This document shows positions 1 to 11,500 of a stretch of DNA of 64,000 bases, in pieces (positions within the stretch are counted from its first letter, which is position 1; each line of letters begins with the position of its first letter). The stretch is from Pseudoalteromonas citrea (lineage in GTDB: Bacteria > Pseudomonadota > Gammaproteobacteria > Enterobacterales > Alteromonadaceae). Under the pieces are notes generated by a model, which had not been told where the DNA came from, searched no databases, and saw only the letters and a program-made list of their open reading frames with translations. The DNA lies in assembly GCF_000238375.3 (NCBI RefSeq), contig NZ_AHBZ03000027.1, positions 930,001 through 994,000 of the forward strand, read 5' to 3'. Made by a program: the position numbers and the translations under genes.

Positions 1-1
1 A

Positions 2-277
2 ATTTGCGTTATGCTTAAAAACCGCGAAGTTACGGTGCACAATGAGCTTAAGATGCTTGAGAACCTACCATCATGTACGCTACAGCTAGCAAATAATGCA
101 GCACTGAATCATTTATGTACGCATGATATTGAAGCGCTGTTAAATAATGTGTGTATGGGAACCTGCTTATTAGCTGGGCAAACAGAGGTGTTTGTCTGGT
201 TGATAGCCCGCATGGATGAACAAAAAGTGTTGGTTGCGCAAAGCGAAACTAATGAACAGGAACTAGGTCTGATTTAA
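2..277 (+). CDS. Unrecognised protein, possibly the C-terminal end of a gene entering from the left
   Basis: The frame is open to the window edge, so this may be the tail of a longer gene; the first ATG inside the window is at 11. The 88 residues after that ATG have a plausible soluble composition (helical, two Cys in the middle), and no family is recognised. A stop at 275-277 is followed by a long inverted repeat. Without the upstream sequence neither the start nor the function can be judged. Confidence 0.35.
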   Translation: MCVMLKNREVTVHNELKMLENLPSCTLQLANNAALNHLCTHDIEALLNNVCMGTCLLAGQTEVFVWLIARMDEQKVLVAQSETNEQELGLI

Positions 278-293
278 GCCGGCGAAGTGAGGT

Positions 294-335
294 GGTATGT
301 AATAAGGCCTGCGTTAATGGGTCTTATTACATACC
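294..335. terminator. Long inverted repeat between convergent genes
   Basis: Perfect 13-bp arms (GGTATGTAATAAG at 294-306 and its complement at 323-335) with a 16-nt loop, followed by a further direct copy of TTACATACC. It lies between the stop of the left-edge ORF and the stop of the convergent M23 peptidase gene, where a bidirectional terminator is expected. There is no T-tract, so termination is only an inference. Confidence 0.4.
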
Positions 336-351
336 TAATTACATACCTAAG

Positions 352-1371
352 CTAACCGGTAATAATGTCATTGACCCGTTTAAATGTGGCAGTGCTCGCT
401 TGTGTTTTAAAGTAGATTGGGTAGGTTTGTGTTACTTGCTCAAAATTGGCGTGGTTTTGCACCTGTATATGTAAATGCGGATGTGTTGAATTACCTGAAT
501 TTCCACATTCTCCAATCAAGGTTTTCCCCTCAAAAACACTGTCACCGTGCTGTAACTGACAAGAATGTTGTTTTAAATGAGAGAGCATCACATATTTATC
601 GCCATGTTTTATGATGACGTAGTTGCCGGCCAGATTGTCTAAATCTGATTGCCCTAATGGCATATCTGTATGATCTGTTGCCAAAGCGACCACTTCGCCA
701 CTGATCGGCGCAAATAGTGGTTTAGCAAAGGAGTGAAAGTCGTCGGGCTTGTTTTTGTTCGTATTACTTGTAGATACATCACCTTCAAACAATTCTATAT
801 CTAATGCCCAACGTTGCTGTGCAATATTAAAATGATGATTAAATAAGCTACTTGCGCCTCCTTGCAATACTATCGCATCTTGCTTAAACGGGCTTAATAG
901 TGTGACTGCATGGTCAAAGAATACACGTTGATAACGGAGTAACTCAGTGACGAGAAATAGGCTAAAAATTGACATAAAGGTTAATTGTGGCCAATTAACT
1001 GCTTTACTGGGTAAGCACATTAAAATAGCAACTGATAGAGGCAGGGTGACCATAAGGCTTTTGATCACTTTTCTCTGTTGTGTACTAAAAGAGTGCCCAG
1101 GCAAACGCAGCCAGATATAAATAAAAATCAGGGTAAAGTAAGTAACTTTAATAGCACAATCTAGCCAATATAATAGGCCTAAATGGATTAGATTATTTGC
1201 CCAATACTCAAAACCAAACTGATGGGTAAAGAGCTTAAAAAGTGTAAGCGCAGTCATGCCGATAAAGCTCAAAATAAGGTAACCATTTAGCGCGTTGTAG
1301 AGTATACCAATCAGATGACTGAAACAAAAAATCGCTGTGAGTAAGCACATTAATATAATTTCGATCCACAT
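352..1371 (-). CDS. Membrane-anchored M23-family metallopeptidase
   Basis: 339 residues. The N-terminal half contains several hydrophobic segments (roughly residues 3-25, 30-50, 65-105, 120-155), suggesting a polytopic membrane anchor. The C-terminal part (about 170-320) has the lysostaphin/M23 fold signature: FNHHFNIAQQRWALD gives the first His/Asp zinc ligands, then FAPISGEVVA, NYVIIKHGDKYVMLSHL, and HPHLHIQV with the second HxH ligand. Family members cleave peptide cross-links in peptidoglycan. The ligands appear intact, so an active enzyme facing the periplasm is likely. It is transcribed divergently from the HTH regulator at 1479, with about 107 bp between them; a regulatory link is possible but not shown. 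Confidence 0.8.
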   Translation of the reverse strand: MWIEIILMCLLTAIFCFSHLIGILYNALNGYLILSFIGMTALTLFKLFTHQFGFEYWANNLIHLGLLYWLDCAIKVTYFTLIFIYIWLRLPGHSFSTQQRKVIKSLMVTLPLSVAILMCLPSKAVNWPQLTFMSIFSLFLVTELLRYQRVFFDHAVTLLSPFKQDAIVLQGGASSLFNHHFNIAQQRWALDIELFEGDVSTSNTNKNKPDDFHSFAKPLFAPISGEVVALATDHTDMPLGQSDLDNLAGNYVIIKHGDKYVMLSHLKQHSCQLQHGDSVFEGKTLIGECGNSGNSTHPHLHIQVQNHANFEQVTQTYPIYFKTQASTATFKRVNDIITG

Positions 1372-1478
1372 TTTAAACCTCCGTTTTTTTCAATCATAGC
1401 TTTGAGCAATATGACTTGAAATAGCGAACGAAAGTATATAGTGTCAAGTATCATATATTGATACTCAATTGGAAAGTA

Positions 1479-2240
1479 ATGAGCCTTTTCGATCAGCAAA
1501 TCATACGTTATTGCTTGGCTAAAATTAGGGGGGCGTTAAAGCAAAAGTCACTGACTTATAGCCATGTTGCGCACCGACTCGACACCTCAGAGGTAACGGT
1601 TAAACGCATGATGTATGATGACAATATTAAGTTTGAACGGCTGATCAAGCTATGTGGTATCGCTGATATTGCAATTGATGTGTTATTAAATGAGGCGGTA
1701 AATAGACCAGCCGAACATCAGTATTTCACACCAGCTCAAGATCATGCCTTTGCAAACTCTGAACAACTATTGCACTACTTTAGTTTGCTCGTATTTGAAA
1801 AAATACCAATAGCAGAAATTGAGCTGCAATATCAGTTAACTCCTGCGATGACTTATACGTATCTCAGAGCGTTAGAGAAGCTTGAACTGATCACGCTATT
1901 ACCTGCGAATAAAGTGCAGTTTAACTTCACCTTCCCTATCGGTTTTTCACCCGATAGTCTTGTGCTCAAAAATCAGTTAAAACAAGTGATTATAGAAACT
2001 ACTCAAGCGATTGTTACAGAGCAAGATAAGCATGCTTTTATGATAGTAAAACCACTACAGTTACCGTATTCAATGCATGAAAAAATGCTTGATGAACTGG
2101 TGAATGTGGTTGATAAATATGCGGAGCTATCAGAGAAGTATAAGCATGAAGACATTGAAAACATGCGTCAGGTGTTGATAGTAGATAATAAGATCCCCGA
2201 CACAAGTCCCATACCACTTTCACCCATATTAGATTTGTAA
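1479..2240 (+). CDS. HTH-type transcriptional regulator
   Basis: 253 residues from the ATG at 1479, which has a GGA five bases upstream; a TTG at 1458 in the same frame lacks comparable support. Residues 1-70 resemble a Cro/CI-type helix-turn-helix: ALKQKSLTYSHVAHRLDTSE followed by TVKRMMYDD, then a short LIKLCGIADIAID stretch. The remaining 180 residues have no recognised ligand domain; a second winged-helix-like stretch (IAEIELQYQLTPAMTYTYLR) is possible. It is divergent from the M23 peptidase gene. Target genes are unknown. Confidence 0.65.
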   Translation: MSLFDQQIIRYCLAKIRGALKQKSLTYSHVAHRLDTSEVTVKRMMYDDNIKFERLIKLCGIADIAIDVLLNEAVNRPAEHQYFTPAQDHAFANSEQLLHYFSLLVFEKIPIAEIELQYQLTPAMTYTYLRALEKLELITLLPANKVQFNFTFPIGFSPDSLVLKNQLKQVIIETTQAIVTEQDKHAFMIVKPLQLPYSMHEKMLDELVNVVDKYAELSEKYKHEDIENMRQVLIVDNKIPDTSPIPLSPILDL

Positions 2241-2427
2241 CTTGGCAGCTCAGTTCAATAGGTAAATAGCAGTAGCATGCGTATTATATTGGGGCTCTGT
2301 GATTTAAAATTCTTTGTAAAACTAGTGATAGTGTCTAATGGCTTAGATGCTGTAATCGAGTGTAATTTAAATCATTATTTAATCGTGTGACAATATATCT
2401 ACTGTGACACAATTAAGAAGCTTAGCT

Positions 2428-3129
2428 ATGGAACGCCGTACTTTTTTAAAATCAACCTCAGCGCTTTGTTCAGCGGGGTTACTGGGTTTATCAGTTCATG
2501 CTCAAGAGCAAAAAAATAATACCCATGTTGATCAAATGACACAACGTTTGTCTATTTCTGCGTTGCGTAAGTTAAATGTCACCTTTCCTAGTATGGTGGT
2601 TATTACACCGACAGGTGAGACGGTTGAAGTACAGCTAAAACCACGCATTATTCGCCGTTATGCACATTCTATTTATGTGTATTTTGAGCAGGTAAAGGAA
2701 ATCAGTATCTTTTCTTTACAAGGCGAAAGTATGGGCAAGATCCACCTACCAGATTCAATGAGTGGCATTAAAGACTTTGCGATTGATCACACGCTTCAGT
2801 CCGTGCATATATTAGAATACGGCAAACATAGCATAACGACGCTTGATTTTTATGGCCAGACTGTGACAAGTATCGGGGAATTTGGGACTGATTTATTGCA
2901 AGATCTCAATGGACCAAAAAGCTTGACAGTCGATGAGCAAAGCAACATTCATGTTCTAACCAGTAATGACAATATTATACGCGTTTACGCTGCAAATGGT
3001 GTATATGTGTCTTCTTATAACCATATTGGCCGACATATAGGACATATCAGGCAAATAGATGGTTACCAGGTGATCAGTGGTGTTGGTGGTAAATTTAATG
3101 ACACAGTGACCGTGCTGTCAGGTCATTAA
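2428..3129 (+). CDS. Exported beta-propeller-like (NHL-type) protein with twin-arginine signal
   Basis: 233 residues from the ATG at 2428, preceded by AAGAAG; an upstream in-frame GTG at 2404 is less likely. The N-terminus MERRTFLKSTSALCSAG is a twin-arginine motif followed by a hydrophobic stretch ending near VHAQE, so export by Tat is inferred. The rest consists of short beta-rich repeats (SIFSLQGESMGKIHLP, TTLDFYGQTVTSIGEFG, NIHVLTSNDNIIRVYAANG) typical of NHL/6-bladed propellers. It has no catalytic motif. It ends at a terminator shared with the convergent monooxygenase gene. Confidence 0.55.
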   Translation: MERRTFLKSTSALCSAGLLGLSVHAQEQKNNTHVDQMTQRLSISALRKLNVTFPSMVVITPTGETVEVQLKPRIIRRYAHSIYVYFEQVKEISIFSLQGESMGKIHLPDSMSGIKDFAIDHTLQSVHILEYGKHSITTLDFYGQTVTSIGEFGTDLLQDLNGPKSLTVDEQSNIHVLTSNDNIIRVYAANGVYVSSYNHIGRHIGHIRQIDGYQVISGVGGKFNDTVTVLSGH

Positions 3130-3149
3130 GCTGCATGAGTTGCAGTGAT

Positions 3150-3184
3150 AAAGCATCATATATTCCACTGTGTATGATGCTTTT
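3150..3184. terminator. Bidirectional rho-independent terminator
   Basis: Stem GCATCATA (3153-3160) pairs with TATGATGC (3173-3180), flanked by AAA on the left and TTTT on the right, between two convergent genes. Confidence 0.75.
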
Positions 3185-3194
3185 GGTTAGGTGC

Positions 3195-4340
3195 TTATAT
3201 TTTTTCTGCTAACAGTTTGCGCCAACCAACGACGTTTGCCGGACCTTTTCGACGAATAATGAAGTTTCTTACTAGCCGCCCTAAAACGCTTTGCCCTAAC
3301 CCTGCAAGCTTTATAATTTTATTTGATTCTTGAACTGTCCAAGCGACTCGTGCACTGCGGGCTTGTTGATAGTTTGCCAATGCATGCTGTAAATCTAGTG
3401 TGGTATCAGCAAGTTGATCAGCCAAACAGTTGACATCTTCTAAAGACATACCTGCGCCTTGCTGCAAACTAGGTGGGCAACCATGTAGGGCATCACCAAT
3501 TAATACTACATTGTTGAACACAGCATTTGTTTTAGCGACACTTTTTAGGCCACCTCGAACAATATCTTTATTGTCAGGCATGTTGTCTAGGCAATGCTTT
3601 ATGGGCGCTGCATAGTTGGCAAATATGGCATTTAACGCAGCTTTGGCTGGCATAGCATAGTATTGCCCTGTTGGGTCGATAACGTGACCATAGCAGTACA
3701 CTTCTACATCGCTAATGGGGTAAATCATAAATAATGAAGTGTCACCCACGTAGTACACGGGCTGAAAATCTTGTAAAGGCTTTTGAGTGATAAATCGCCA
3801 ATTTGTCACGGTATGTTTTAGTAAAGGCGTGTCAGGTTGGATTATCCCCCTAACTTGTGAGTTTATTCCATCTGCGGCAACCACCAAATTGTAGTGCTGA
3901 GAGTGCTCGTTATTGAACGTCACGGTAGCACCTTCATTGGTGTGTTCAATATGGGTCAGGCAAGTATCGAGCCTGATTTCTTCGGCGATGTCTTTTCTGA
4001 GTATATCCATCAATGCGTCGCGCTTTAAGGCTGCGAAGGGCGCTTTATTCAATGGAGCATCATTAAGCGACGCTTTAGCGAGTGTTTTGCCATTCGATAG
4101 CGCATACTCAATTTGATTTACTTGATGTGCGCACGCCATAACTTGGTCAACTAAGTCTAGCTTTTTAAGCTCAATCATTGCGTTGGCAGGCAAACAGATG
4201 GCAGCGCCTTCATTGGTTAAAGTAGGCGACTTTTCAATAATATCAACTTGATGTCCCTGTGCTTTTAAACGACGAAATAAGGCACTTCCAGCGATCCCAG
4301 CACCAACAATCAATATACGTATATTTTCCAATTTACTCAT
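3195..4340 (-). CDS. FAD-dependent monooxygenase (PHBH-like, FAD_binding_3)
   Basis: 381 residues from the ATG at 4340; the frame is open 19 codons further upstream, but the dinucleotide-binding motif starts right after this ATG. It has the N-terminal Rossmann motif ILIVGAGIAGSALFRRL, the middle DG motif (LVVAADGINSQVR) and the second FAD motif NVVLIGDALHGCPPSLQQGAG. This is the layout of class A flavoprotein aromatic hydroxylases, which use NAD(P)H and O2. The substrate cannot be inferred. It stands alone, convergent with the propeller gene and upstream of the MGMT gene on the same strand, with about 120 bp between them. Confidence 0.85.
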   Translation of the reverse strand: MSKLENIRILIVGAGIAGSALFRRLKAQGHQVDIIEKSPTLTNEGAAICLPANAMIELKKLDLVDQVMACAHQVNQIEYALSNGKTLAKASLNDAPLNKAPFAALKRDALMDILRKDIAEEIRLDTCLTHIEHTNEGATVTFNNEHSQHYNLVVAADGINSQVRGIIQPDTPLLKHTVTNWRFITQKPLQDFQPVYYVGDTSLFMIYPISDVEVYCYGHVIDPTGQYYAMPAKAALNAIFANYAAPIKHCLDNMPDNKDIVRGGLKSVAKTNAVFNNVVLIGDALHGCPPSLQQGAGMSLEDVNCLADQLADTTLDLQHALANYQQARSARVAWTVQESNKIIKLAGLGQSVLGRLVRNFIIRRKGPANVVGWRKLLAEKI

Positions 4341-4459
4341 AATCTCAATAAAAAGAACAATGTTAAAGCGTTTACTAAAGACTTTTTTTAATAACAACTG
4401 AGCTGGAAAGTACCATCGTTTTGAGTTGCGAGTAAAGAGAGAGCATACCCTGCATTTAG

Positions 4460-4996
4460 TTAGCCTAAATATTGTGTTTTTGATTGGCGGCTATGTAACA
4501 CGTTTTTTATATCAAGCTGTTTGGTTTCATTTGACGCTTTAACATAAATGCCCTCATGTTCGAGTAACCACAATTTACGTTCTATCCCCCCTGCATATCC
4601 TGTTAACTTTCCAGTGCTGGCTACAACGCGATGACAAGGCACAATGATACTGATTGGGTTTCTGCCATTGGCGCCACCAACGGCTTGCGATCCTTTCGGG
4701 CGATTAACTTGTTTGGCAATATCTAAATAAGAACGCGTTTCGCCAAAAGGGATGCTGTTTAAGCAATGCCACACTTGCTGTTGAAAATCAGTACCTACTG
4801 GGTCAAGTGGAATGGTAAAAGTACTGCGTAAACCATCAAAGTACTCAGCGAGTTGTTTAATACACATATGAGTAATTTTATTAGGGTTCGCTTCGTTGAC
4901 CTGCTCGCCACAAAATATGACATGTCTTAGGCCTTTTTCAGATGATACACACTCGATTGTACCGAGCGGGGTGTTTAAGTAATCAACGAACATCAT
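4460..4996 (-). CDS. ogt: Methylated-DNA--[protein]-cysteine S-methyltransferase
   Basis: 178 residues, normal length for Ogt/MGMT. It transfers the alkyl group from O6-alkylguanine (or O4-alkylthymine) to its own cysteine in a single suicide reaction. The active-site motif IIVPCHRVV is intact, followed by GKLTGYAGGIERKLWLLEHEG, and the DNA-binding helix region reads PFGETRSYLDIAKQVNRPKGSQAVGGANGRNP. GAGGAA precedes the tandem ATG ATG start. The tail after about residue 155 is poorly conserved. The symbol ogt is used in the general sense; assignment to Ogt versus an Ada C-terminal type rests on length alone. Confidence 0.9.
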   Translation of the reverse strand: MMFVDYLNTPLGTIECVSSEKGLRHVIFCGEQVNEANPNKITHMCIKQLAEYFDGLRSTFTIPLDPVGTDFQQQVWHCLNSIPFGETRSYLDIAKQVNRPKGSQAVGGANGRNPISIIVPCHRVVASTGKLTGYAGGIERKLWLLEHEGIYVKASNETKQLDIKNVLHSRQSKTQYLG

Positions 4997-5470
4997 GGCG
5001 GTTCCTCAAAGAAATCTATTAACAGAGCGTATCATACTCGAATTTTTTAGGTGGTTCTGGCCGCAATTCGCACTGACTGTTAGCAAGTGTTCTGGATAAA
5101 AGTAGAACAATAAGGAGTTGTTGCAATGAATAAGCAACGCAAAACAAAAACTCATCTTTAATTGCTTGTTATTTAAACTCACTGTAAATGAATGTAAAAA
5201 TTACACCGTTCCAAGTTGTTTCTTATAGGTGTTAATTGTATATAAGGTGTGTTTATTTTGTTTTTTTTAACGCTCTTTATCTTGGTTTTTACATTAAAAA
5301 TAGAAGGGTACTTATGCTTTAACTATTTTTAAATTCAATATTATCAGTACCTTAAGTTTTTATTCTTGGTTTTTTAATTGTTAATTTTTATCGAGTTTTT
5401 TTGTTGTAAATTATTGTTGAGTAATTGATTTAATTTTAATAAAAAATTCATAATAGATTATTATAGTCCC
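4997..5470. other. AT-rich intergenic region upstream of the giant nuclease gene
   Basis: About 470 bp without a convincing gene. It has long T-rich tracts (5240-5290, 5380-5460) and an 11-codon micro-ORF at 5126-5161. It ends in the strong terminator at 5471-5496, so a short transcript (leader RNA or sRNA) may be made here. No known RNA family was recognised. Confidence 0.4.
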
Positions 5471-5496
5471 AGCCCATTTTGTGAATGGGCTTTTTT
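5471..5496 (+). terminator. Rho-independent terminator upstream of the nuclease gene
   Basis: AGCCCATT (5471-5478) pairs with AATGGGCT (5484-5491) around a 5-nt loop, followed by a T-run at 5491-5496. It lies about 80 bp before the start codon of the nuclease gene on the same strand, so it could end a leader RNA or act as an attenuator. Confidence 0.75.
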
Positions 5497-5576
5497 GTAT
5501 AAAAAGTAAGCTAATAAATCTCGGTTTTAATAACTTCATTAAAACCAAAGAGATAAAATACACACACGGGAATATT

Positions 5577-8500
5577 ATGTCTAATTACACACGCGCTTAC
5601 AGGCGATTGCGATATTTAAAACGCAGTATGATCGCCGGGGTATGTGCGAACCTTGTTATGGGTCAAGCGACAGCCAATGTTATTTTTACTGAGTATGTTG
5701 AAGGAAACGGTAGTAACAAAGCACTGGAAATCACCAATGTTGGCGCATCTAGCGTCGACTTAACTCAGGCTTCAATTGCATTAACCACCAATGGTAAAGT
5801 TCACGCTGATGTTACGCCTATTGCACTCTCTGGTACTTTAGCCGCAGGAAGCAGTTATGTATTGACCAATGGTGGCGCGGTCGACGCGCTAAAAGCATTC
5901 AGCAATACAACCAGTAATGCGACTAGCTTTAATGGTAATGACGCGTTAACGCTGTTTTTTAATGGCAAAGTGGTTGATAGCTTTGGGCAAGTGGGCACTA
6001 ATCCGGGTAAAAACTGGGGCAGTGGTGATACCAGCACACTCGATAGAACTTTACGCCGTAAAACTGGCATCCTTGTGGGAGATACGGTCTATGATGATGC
6101 GTTTACCCCATCTAATGAATGGGTTGGTTTTGCTAAAGATACCTTTGATGGATTAGGGTGCTCTGGAGTCGCGGCATGTGGTGGGGATGGTAATATACCC
6201 TCTAAAATTAGTGGAGCGGCAAAAACGGTTGTTAATGCCGGCACCCGTTATGATTTTACGCCAAGTGTGACTAACCTTGACAACGATTCCCTTACTTTTA
6301 CTATTGAAAATAAACCCGCATGGGCTGAATTTGATGCAAAGACAGGTCAGCTTTCAGGAGATATTAAAGTAGCTGATATTGGCAGCCACACTGGTATTGT
6401 GATAATTGTCAATGATGGCACTGCTTCTGATGCGCTGGCGTCTTTTTCTATATTAGTGAGGCCCGCTGGCACGAACGATGTACCAAAAATAACAGGTACC
6501 CCTTCATTATCGATTCAAGCAACTCGGTCATACAGCTTTGTTCCAAAAGCGACGGATATTGAAAATGATACTCTGACTTTTACAATTAATAATAAGCCCA
6601 GTTGGGCAGTGTTTGATACACAAACAGGTCAATTAAGTGGTGCGCCAAATGAAGTACAGGTTGGGGTGTATGCTGATGTCACCATCTCTGTTTCTGATGA
6701 GTATAATACTGCGCAAAGCCTACCGTCGTTTTCTATTACGGTGACAGATAAGCCAGGCAGTAACTATGATTACAGCCAGTACTATGCCTCTGTAATTGGC
6801 AAAACTGATACGGAACTTGAACAGGCGTTAGCCTTGATCTCACGTAAAGGTCAGCAGCAAATGACCTATTCGCAAGTGTGGGATGCACTTAAGTACTCAG
6901 ATGAAGATCCGCAAAACTCAGAGAATGTGATTTTGTTTTACTCTGGTCGCAGCCAAGCCAAAAATACCAATGGTGGCGGAACAACACAGTGGAACCGAGA
7001 ACACAGCTGGCCAAAATCTCATGGTTTTCCTGAACAGAATCAATACGGTTACACTGATATACATCATTTGCGCCCTACTAATGTAAAAGTAAACTCTGCG
7101 CGCAGTAATAAAGATTATGATGAGGGGGGGGCTCCGGTAAGTGGTGCTCCTGGTAACTTTACTGACGATGACTCGTTTGAGCCACGTGATGCAGTCAAAG
7201 GTGATGCAGCACGTATGATGTTTTACATGGCCGTACGCTACGATGGTACTGACGGCAACATGCCTGATTTAGAATTGGTTAACACGGTAAGTAGCAGTAA
7301 GTCACCAACGTTAGGTGTATTGTGTAATTTAATGCAGTGGCATCGTCAGGATCCTATTGATACCCTAGAGCGTGATCGCCATCAACGCATAGTAGAACAG
7401 CAGGGCAACCGTAATCCGTTTGTCGATAATGGCGAGTTTGCTGAATTATTGTTTGGAAAAACCTGCCCAAAAATTGGCCCGACAGCGCCAGTTATTGGCG
7501 GCTCTGCGGTACTTAGCATCGGTGCTGGCAGTGCCTATAGCTTTGTGCCATCAGCAAGCGATGTGAATCGTGATAAGTTAACATTTTCGATAAAAAACAA
7601 ACCAAATTGGGCTGAGTTTAGCAGCGTCACGGGCTCACTGACTGGGACGCCTGAAATGGCTCATATTGCGACATATCGAGATATTCAAATCTCCGTGAGC
7701 GATGGTGTATTCAGTACGAGTTTGACAGCGTTTAATATTGACGTGGTTGACCCAAAAACCATTAAGCATCCCCCCACACTGTCAGGCGTACCGAGTACGG
7801 GCGTGTTAATCAATCAGACATACCGTTTTGTACCTACAGCCCATGACAGTGACAACGATAGTTTAACCTTTAGCATTGTTAATAAACCAAGCTGGGCTGC
7901 ATTTAATACCAGTACGGGTGAGCTGTCAGGCACACCAACGAATTCGGACAAAGGGAGTTATAACGCGATTGTTATCAGTGTGACTGATGGCAATACTGCA
8001 GCGGTTGAACTTGCGCCTTTTTCAATTTTAGTCAGTAATGATACGCCGGTAAATAATGTCATTTTTACCGAATATATTGAAGGCAGCAGCAATAACAAAG
8101 CCATTGAGATCACTAACTTCACGGGGGAGAGCCTAGATTTAAGTCGCGTTAAAATAGTGCTTGCCGACAATGGTAAACCACTTGCAACCGCAGGGCTACG
8201 CTCGCAAATTTTATCAGGGGTATTAGCCGATAAAGCAAGCTATGTGATTGCTAATAGTGGTGCCAATGAGGAGATAAAGGCTCGTCAAAATAGCACCAGT
8301 ACAGTGACTTATTTTAATGGTGACGATACCTTGGTGCTCATGGTCGATGAGAAAGTAACCGATGTGTTTGGCCAATTAGGGACAGATCCAGGCAGTAGCT
8401 GGGGCTCAGGCGATACATCAACAAAAGATAAAACGCTGCGACGCAAAGCGGGTATTACAGCCGGTGATATAAATGGCACTGACGTATTTAACCCAAGCGC

Positions 8501-11500
8501 ACAATGGCAAGGCTTTGCTAAAAATCTTGCTGATGGCTTGGGATGTAGTGGCACTGGAGCATGTGGTTCTAGCGGCACATCACCGATTGAGCTGGGAAAA
8601 TGTGGCGATAGCGCGACCTTGATCAGTGCCATTCAAGGTGCTGAGAGTACAAGCCCTCTGGTTGATAAAAGTGTCGTGGTAGAAGGTGTTGTGGTGGCAA
8701 GCTATCAAGGTTCAGGCCAGCATGGTGGCTTTTTTGTACAAGAAGAAGACACACAAAAAGATGGTAATAAAGCCACCTCTGAAGGCATCTTTGTGGCGCA
8801 AACGACAACTTCGGTTACGGCTGGTCAGCAGGTTCGTTTTACAGCGAAAGTGGCTGAAAAATACGGTTTAACTCAACTCAATGATGTGGCAAATATTACA
8901 ACATGTGCCACCAATGTATTGACAATGGTAACGCCAACGCCGGTTAATTTACCGTTTGCGGAAAACTTCATGCAAGAGTCTTTAGAAGGGATGTGGGTAA
9001 CGCTTCCTCAAAAGTTGCATGTCACTTTGAGTCATAACTTTACAAAGTATGGGGAGATATTATTATCTAACGGTATGCGTGTGCAACCGACCAATAAATA
9101 CCCTAAGGACGACCCAAAGCGTCAAGCACTCGCAGATTTGAACGCTCGAAATGTACTATTGGTTGACGACGATTCTACACAACGCAATCCAGAAAGCATT
9201 AGTTACTACCCGCAATTTAGTGCAGACAAACCGCTTCGTTCAGGGGCGCAGGTTTCAGGCTTTAGTGGTGTGATCCATTACGGGTTCGGTAAGTACAAGT
9301 TACTGCCAACCAATGTGCCTAAATTTGATAATGTGAATGCGCGGCGCAGTAAACCTTTTGCCCGAAAATCATCACCACATATTCGTGTAGCAAGCTTTAA
9401 TGTTTTGAACTACTTCCTTGACTTTAAAGGAAGAGGTGCCAGCAACGAAAAAGAATTTAAGCGTCAACGCAGCAAAATTGTTCGGGCTATTACAGCCATG
9501 GATGCGGATGTTGTGGGCTTAATGGAAATAGAAAATAGTGGGTTTGGTCCCAGCAGTGCGATTCAAAACTTGATTGATGGGTTAAACGAGCGCGACCAGC
9601 AACATACGTGGCAATTTGTTAATCCTAAATTAGACAAAGTCGGTTCTGATGCGGTTACCGTTGGGATTATTTATCGTAGTAATAGAGTACAGCCGGTTGG
9701 CGTACCACAGGTGATAACTGACGCCCCATTTGATGAACAAACCAAAGCACATCGCCCGCCTATGATGCAAAGCTTTAAACCAATCCATGGTGGTAAAGAA
9801 ATAAAAGTGATTGTGAACCACTTCCGCTCGAAAGGGGGGTCTTGTGGCGCAGATATGGATGATGATGTGCAAGGCGCATGTAATGGTCAGCGTGTATTGG
9901 CATCAAAAACATTACTTAAAAGCCTAGGGAAAACGGCAAAGTTGAATGCGCCAGACTTGAAAGCTCGCAGTGCAATGAGCACTGAGGTATATAGTAATGA
10001 TGAACCAATATTTGCCATTTTAGGAGACTTTAATGCCTACGCCTATGAAGAACCGATGTTGGAGTTTTATAACGCAGGGTTTACTAATATAAATGTAGCC
10101 AAAGGCACGGGCGAAAATTATTCATATTATTACTCAGGGGTGGCAGGTAGTTTAGACCACTTATTAACGGCAAATACGTCTGTGAATAGTGTTGCGCAAG
10201 CAATGCACTGGCACATTAACGCTGATGAAGCGGCAGCGCTTGATTACAATACTGAGGATAAAACTGAGGCTCAACAAGCCAAGTGGTTTGGTGAAACACC
10301 GTATCGTTCATCTGATCATGACCCTGTGATTGCAGACTTTGATTTAGCGGCTGTAGTATTACCGGTAAACCAAGCGCCGATTGCGAATGATGATACCGCT
10401 GAAACGGTGCAAGGTGAGTCGGTTAGTATTAATGTACTAGCCAATGACCAAGACCCAGAAGGTAATGCGTTTTTTATTACCGCTGCAACGCTCTCAAATG
10501 AGGTGGGAACAGTGAGTTGGTCTGGGGCAAATATCTTATTTACGCCTAATGCAGACTTTGTCGGGGACGCCTCGATAAACTATGCGATCAACGATGGTGC
10601 GAATGGCATTGCGACTGCTACATTAACAGTGACTGTTACCGCAAAGAATCAAGCGCCAGTAGCAAAAGATGATGCCGCGACTACCAATGAAGATAATGCC
10701 GTCACAGTGTCTGTTATTGACAATGACCTCGATGAAAACACCGCTTTATTGAAAATTAATGCGGCGACTGTTTTGTCTGGGAAGGGCGTGGTTTCGCATA
10801 ATGCTTCGACCTTGACTTACACGCCGAGCGCTCACTTCAACGGAATTGCGACGCTAAGTTACACCATTGAAGACTCTCAAGGAGCCACGTCGAGTGCCAT
10901 TGCAACGATCACCATATTGCCGGTGAATGATGCACCGCTGTTAAATAACGACACAGCACTTGCCTCTGCGCGCAATGCAACGACAATCGATGTACTCAGC
11001 AATGATTCTGATATTGATAATGACACATTAAGTATTGTTTCTGCGTCGGCTGATGTTGGGATAGTTAGCATCAGCAATAACACGCTGATTTATCAAGCGC
11101 CTCAACTTAACACTGGTAGTGCAGCACTTAACTATACCGTAAGTGATGGCACGGTGACTGGCGCTGCCACAGTGCATGTCAACATTCATACAGCGAATGT
11201 ATCACCAGTGGCGCATGACGATATCTTTGAGCTTGATAGCAATGAAGATTCTGTACTTATTAACGTTTTAGAGAACGACCTTGATGCTGACAGTGATGTA
11301 TTAACCGTAATCGCGGTAAGTACAGATGCGGGTTCTGCGGTGATTGTTGACAATACCATTCACTTTACCATGACTGATTCATTCCAAGGCAGCGCACAGG
11401 TGCGTTACGCCATTACAGATGGATTCGGTGGGCGTGACGAAGGATTATTGGAGATCAAGCAGCAGCAAGATTCAGCACCGACGATCACAGTACCAAACCC

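Noticed and set aside
292-474. Short plus-strand ORF over the end of the M23 gene
   Set aside because: It overlaps the coding end of the M23 gene and a hairpin, has no ribosome site and an implausible composition.
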